This document shows positions 5,253 through 6,692 of a DNA stretch of 6,692 nt, piece after piece; within the stretch, counting starts at the first letter, position 1, and every line of letters begins with the position of its first letter. The DNA comes from Elusimicrobia bacterium CG03_land_8_20_14_0_80_50_18. GTDB lineage: Bacteria > CG03. The position numbers were made by a program, and so were the translations under genes. The notes beneath the pieces were generated by a model that worked only from the letters and a program-made list of their open reading frames with translations, was not told the origin of the DNA and ran no database searches. The DNA is taken from contig PEUP01000093.1 of NCBI GenBank assembly GCA_002780705.1, forward strand, positions 1 through 6,692, in the 5' to 3' direction.

Positions 5253-6692
5253 TCATTCGTTTTCTATTTCGTCGAGGATATTGTGAAGCCATTTCAGCGA
5301 TTCGGAAACACTGGACAATGCCTCTTTATATTTCCTGTTTTTGAGAGCGCCTTCGGCCCTGAGAGTGAGGGACTCCGGATATGAGACATTGACACCCACC
5401 TTCCGCGCGTCGGAGGCAAGAACCCCCGCCTCGGCAATCATCGCCTTTATGTTGTCTTCAAAAAGTTTTGTCAGCGATTTCTCCAGAACAATGAGCTTGG
5501 CCTCGCACTCTTCCAAATTGCCTTCCTTGCGCAACCCGGACACGCGCGCGGCTATCTCTTTCTGGGAAGAAACATCCCATCGCATCAGATCCGCTGTCTT
5601 AAGGCGCGACTCCTGTTCAGCTATACGCCGTTCAAGAGCCGAGCTCAGGGCTTCCTTACTTTTCTTTTTCTCATTCTGATATTTCAGTACCTGCTGCTGC
5701 TGCACCGCAACGGTGTCACCGACTTTGAATTCTTTTGTAAGCTCATGCTCCATAACCACGCCCTCATAAATAAAGGGATCCGAGGAAAGCCGCTGCGTGA
5801 CCCTTCCCCGCGCTAAGATTATATTGTCTTTTGTTATCACGAAAACGCCCTCAAAAGGAATCTCGGAGCTGAAATTGACCCAGACCTCCTTTTCACCTCT
5901 GTCGGAGACACTGCTGACCATATCGCTTATACTGCCCGCTCTGACGAAGCGGCGGGCCTCTGCCCTTTTCTGCGCGGCCTTATCGGCGATACCGCCGACA
6001 AAAGCGGGCATATCAAATTCATAAGTCACCGTGCTGAAAATGGAAGTCCCGGCATCGGCGCGGCTGAGATAACTCAAATCCACTGTCACGGGTTTAAACT
6101 CAAAGGATATTCCGGCCGAGACCTGAATATCGCTTTCCGACTCCGAGAGAAAGCCGCATTCCATAACGATATCTTCAAATCTGTATTGCACTCCCGCCCG
6201 GAACCCTGAAGTTTCCGAGGAACGGATGCCCAGAGATAGCGCGAGAGCTCCTATGTGTTCGGTGACTCCGATTTCAGAAACGGAAAGAGGCGAAAACTTC
6301 TCTCCGCTGTAATCCACCTTTCCCAAAGAAGCCCTGTGCCAGGCTGAGAAACGCATATCAGGTTCACCCGATACTTCCCTAAACATGCCCGCGGCGTGAC
6401 GGAAAAACCCGAAACGGCCTCTGATCTCAAAACCGGCCGAGGGCAGAACGGCGCTATGGGCGTCGCCGTCAAGGTCCTCTCCCGCGGCCGTCACGGCCAG
6501 CCCTAATCTCAATACATCGGAGTGCCGGAAACTCAGCGCAAGAGCGTATCTGTAATTTCCGTATTCCGCCACGCCGGCGGGGATGCCCTCTTCGTCATAA
6601 GCTTTCACTGTTTCAGACAGACTCATCAGCGCGGCGTAAGCGGAAAGAGAGAACTTATCCGAAAGCCTCTGACCGAAACCGGCGGAGACTAT
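5253..6692 (-). CDS. Outer-membrane beta-barrel-like protein with C-terminal coiled-coil extension (5' end outside window)
   Basis: The reading frame is open to the window edge, giving 479 codons plus stop; the start lies beyond base 6692, and the internal ATG at 6626 is unlikely to be the true start because barrel-like sequence continues upstream (GFGQRLSDKFSLSAYAAL). Numbering from the edge, residues 1 to about 226 show alternating amphipathic strands rich in G, Y, F and S, with pieces such as GFRAGVQYRFEDIVMECGFL and a final strand ending TYEF, much like the PorV/UPF0164 group of outer-membrane proteins. Residues about 227-265 are a charged linker. Residues about 270-332 form a compact beta region (VWVNFSSEIPFEGVFVIT to FKVGDTVAVQ), reminiscent of small SH3-like barrels. 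Residues about 333-425 are highly charged and predicted coiled coil, and 440-479 form a helical hairpin (RAEGALKNRKYKEALSSV). No enzymatic motif is seen. It probably sits in the outer membrane with a periplasmic tail, perhaps in transport or scaffolding. The exact family is unproven. Confidence 0.68.
   Translation of the reverse strand: MVSAGFGQRLSDKFSLSAYAALMSLSETVKAYDEEGIPAGVAEYGNYRYALALSFRHSDVLRLGLAVTAAGEDLDGDAHSAVLPSAGFEIRGRFGFFRHAAGMFREVSGEPDMRFSAWHRASLGKVDYSGEKFSPLSVSEIGVTEHIGALALSLGIRSSETSGFRAGVQYRFEDIVMECGFLSESESDIQVSAGISFEFKPVTVDLSYLSRADAGTSIFSTVTYEFDMPAFVGGIADKAAQKRAEARRFVRAGSISDMVSSVSDRGEKEVWVNFSSEIPFEGVFVITKDNIILARGRVTQRLSSDPFIYEGVVMEHELTKEFKVGDTVAVQQQQVLKYQNEKKKSKEALSSALERRIAEQESRLKTADLMRWDVSSQKEIAARVSGLRKEGNLEECEAKLIVLEKSLTKLFEDNIKAMIAEAGVLASDARKVGVNVSYPESLTLRAEGALKNRKYKEALSSVSESLKWLHNILDEIENE

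Noticed and set aside
5691..5703. CAG trinucleotide run
   Set aside because: It is only four codons encoding QQQQ within the barrel protein's beta module; too short to call a repeat feature.
6251..6472. 73-codon minus-strand frame inside the barrel gene
   Set aside because: It overlaps the barrel gene in another frame, has no recognisable domain, and the barrel frame is open throughout.

Overview
The window holds eight protein-coding genes, all on the minus strand and packed closely together. Read in the direction of transcription (right to left) they are: a 5'-truncated outer-membrane beta-barrel-like protein with a C-terminal helical extension; a YjbQ/UPF0047 protein; a fusion of 3-hexulose-6-phosphate synthase (HPS) to an RraA-like domain; a WbpP/GalE-type UDP-sugar 4-epimerase; tyrosyl-tRNA synthetase (tyrS); a small DUF5665-like membrane protein; transcription elongation factor GreA; and the N-terminal part of a secreted protein that resembles the Ig-like N-terminal region of M23 peptidases and leaves the window at base 1. 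I see no RNA genes, mobile elements, CRISPR array or convincing rho-independent terminator.

The organism is a bacterium (bacterial-type TyrRS, GreA, Shine-Dalgarno sites) that most likely has an outer membrane (barrel-type protein). Base composition is roughly balanced. The barrel resembles the PorV/UPF0164 group and, together with the HPS-RraA fusion, suggests an uncultured lineage of the Omnitrophota/Elusimicrobiota kind. That placement is inference from gene content and is weak.

Layout: bases 5253-6692 hold the barrel gene. A 56-base gap (5197-5252) with a possible promoter separates it from yjbQ (4762-5196). A 111-base gap (4651-4761) is the largest non-coding stretch and contains a short tandem repeat and the ribosome binding site of the HPS-RraA gene. 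From there to base 1 the genes are nearly seamless. The HPS-RraA stop lies 14 bases before the epimerase start. The epimerase overlaps tyrS by 8 bases. tyrS overlaps the DUF5665 gene by 4 (ATGA). One base separates DUF5665 from greA. greA overlaps the M23-like gene by 4 (GTGA). These six genes look like one translationally coupled transcription unit.

Functionally the unit mixes sugar-phosphate and nucleotide-sugar metabolism (HPS-RraA, epimerase), translation and transcription (tyrS, greA) and envelope functions (DUF5665, M23-like). Nothing in it is a recognisable defence or mobile system. The most unusual items are the HPS-RraA fusion and the composite architecture of the barrel protein.
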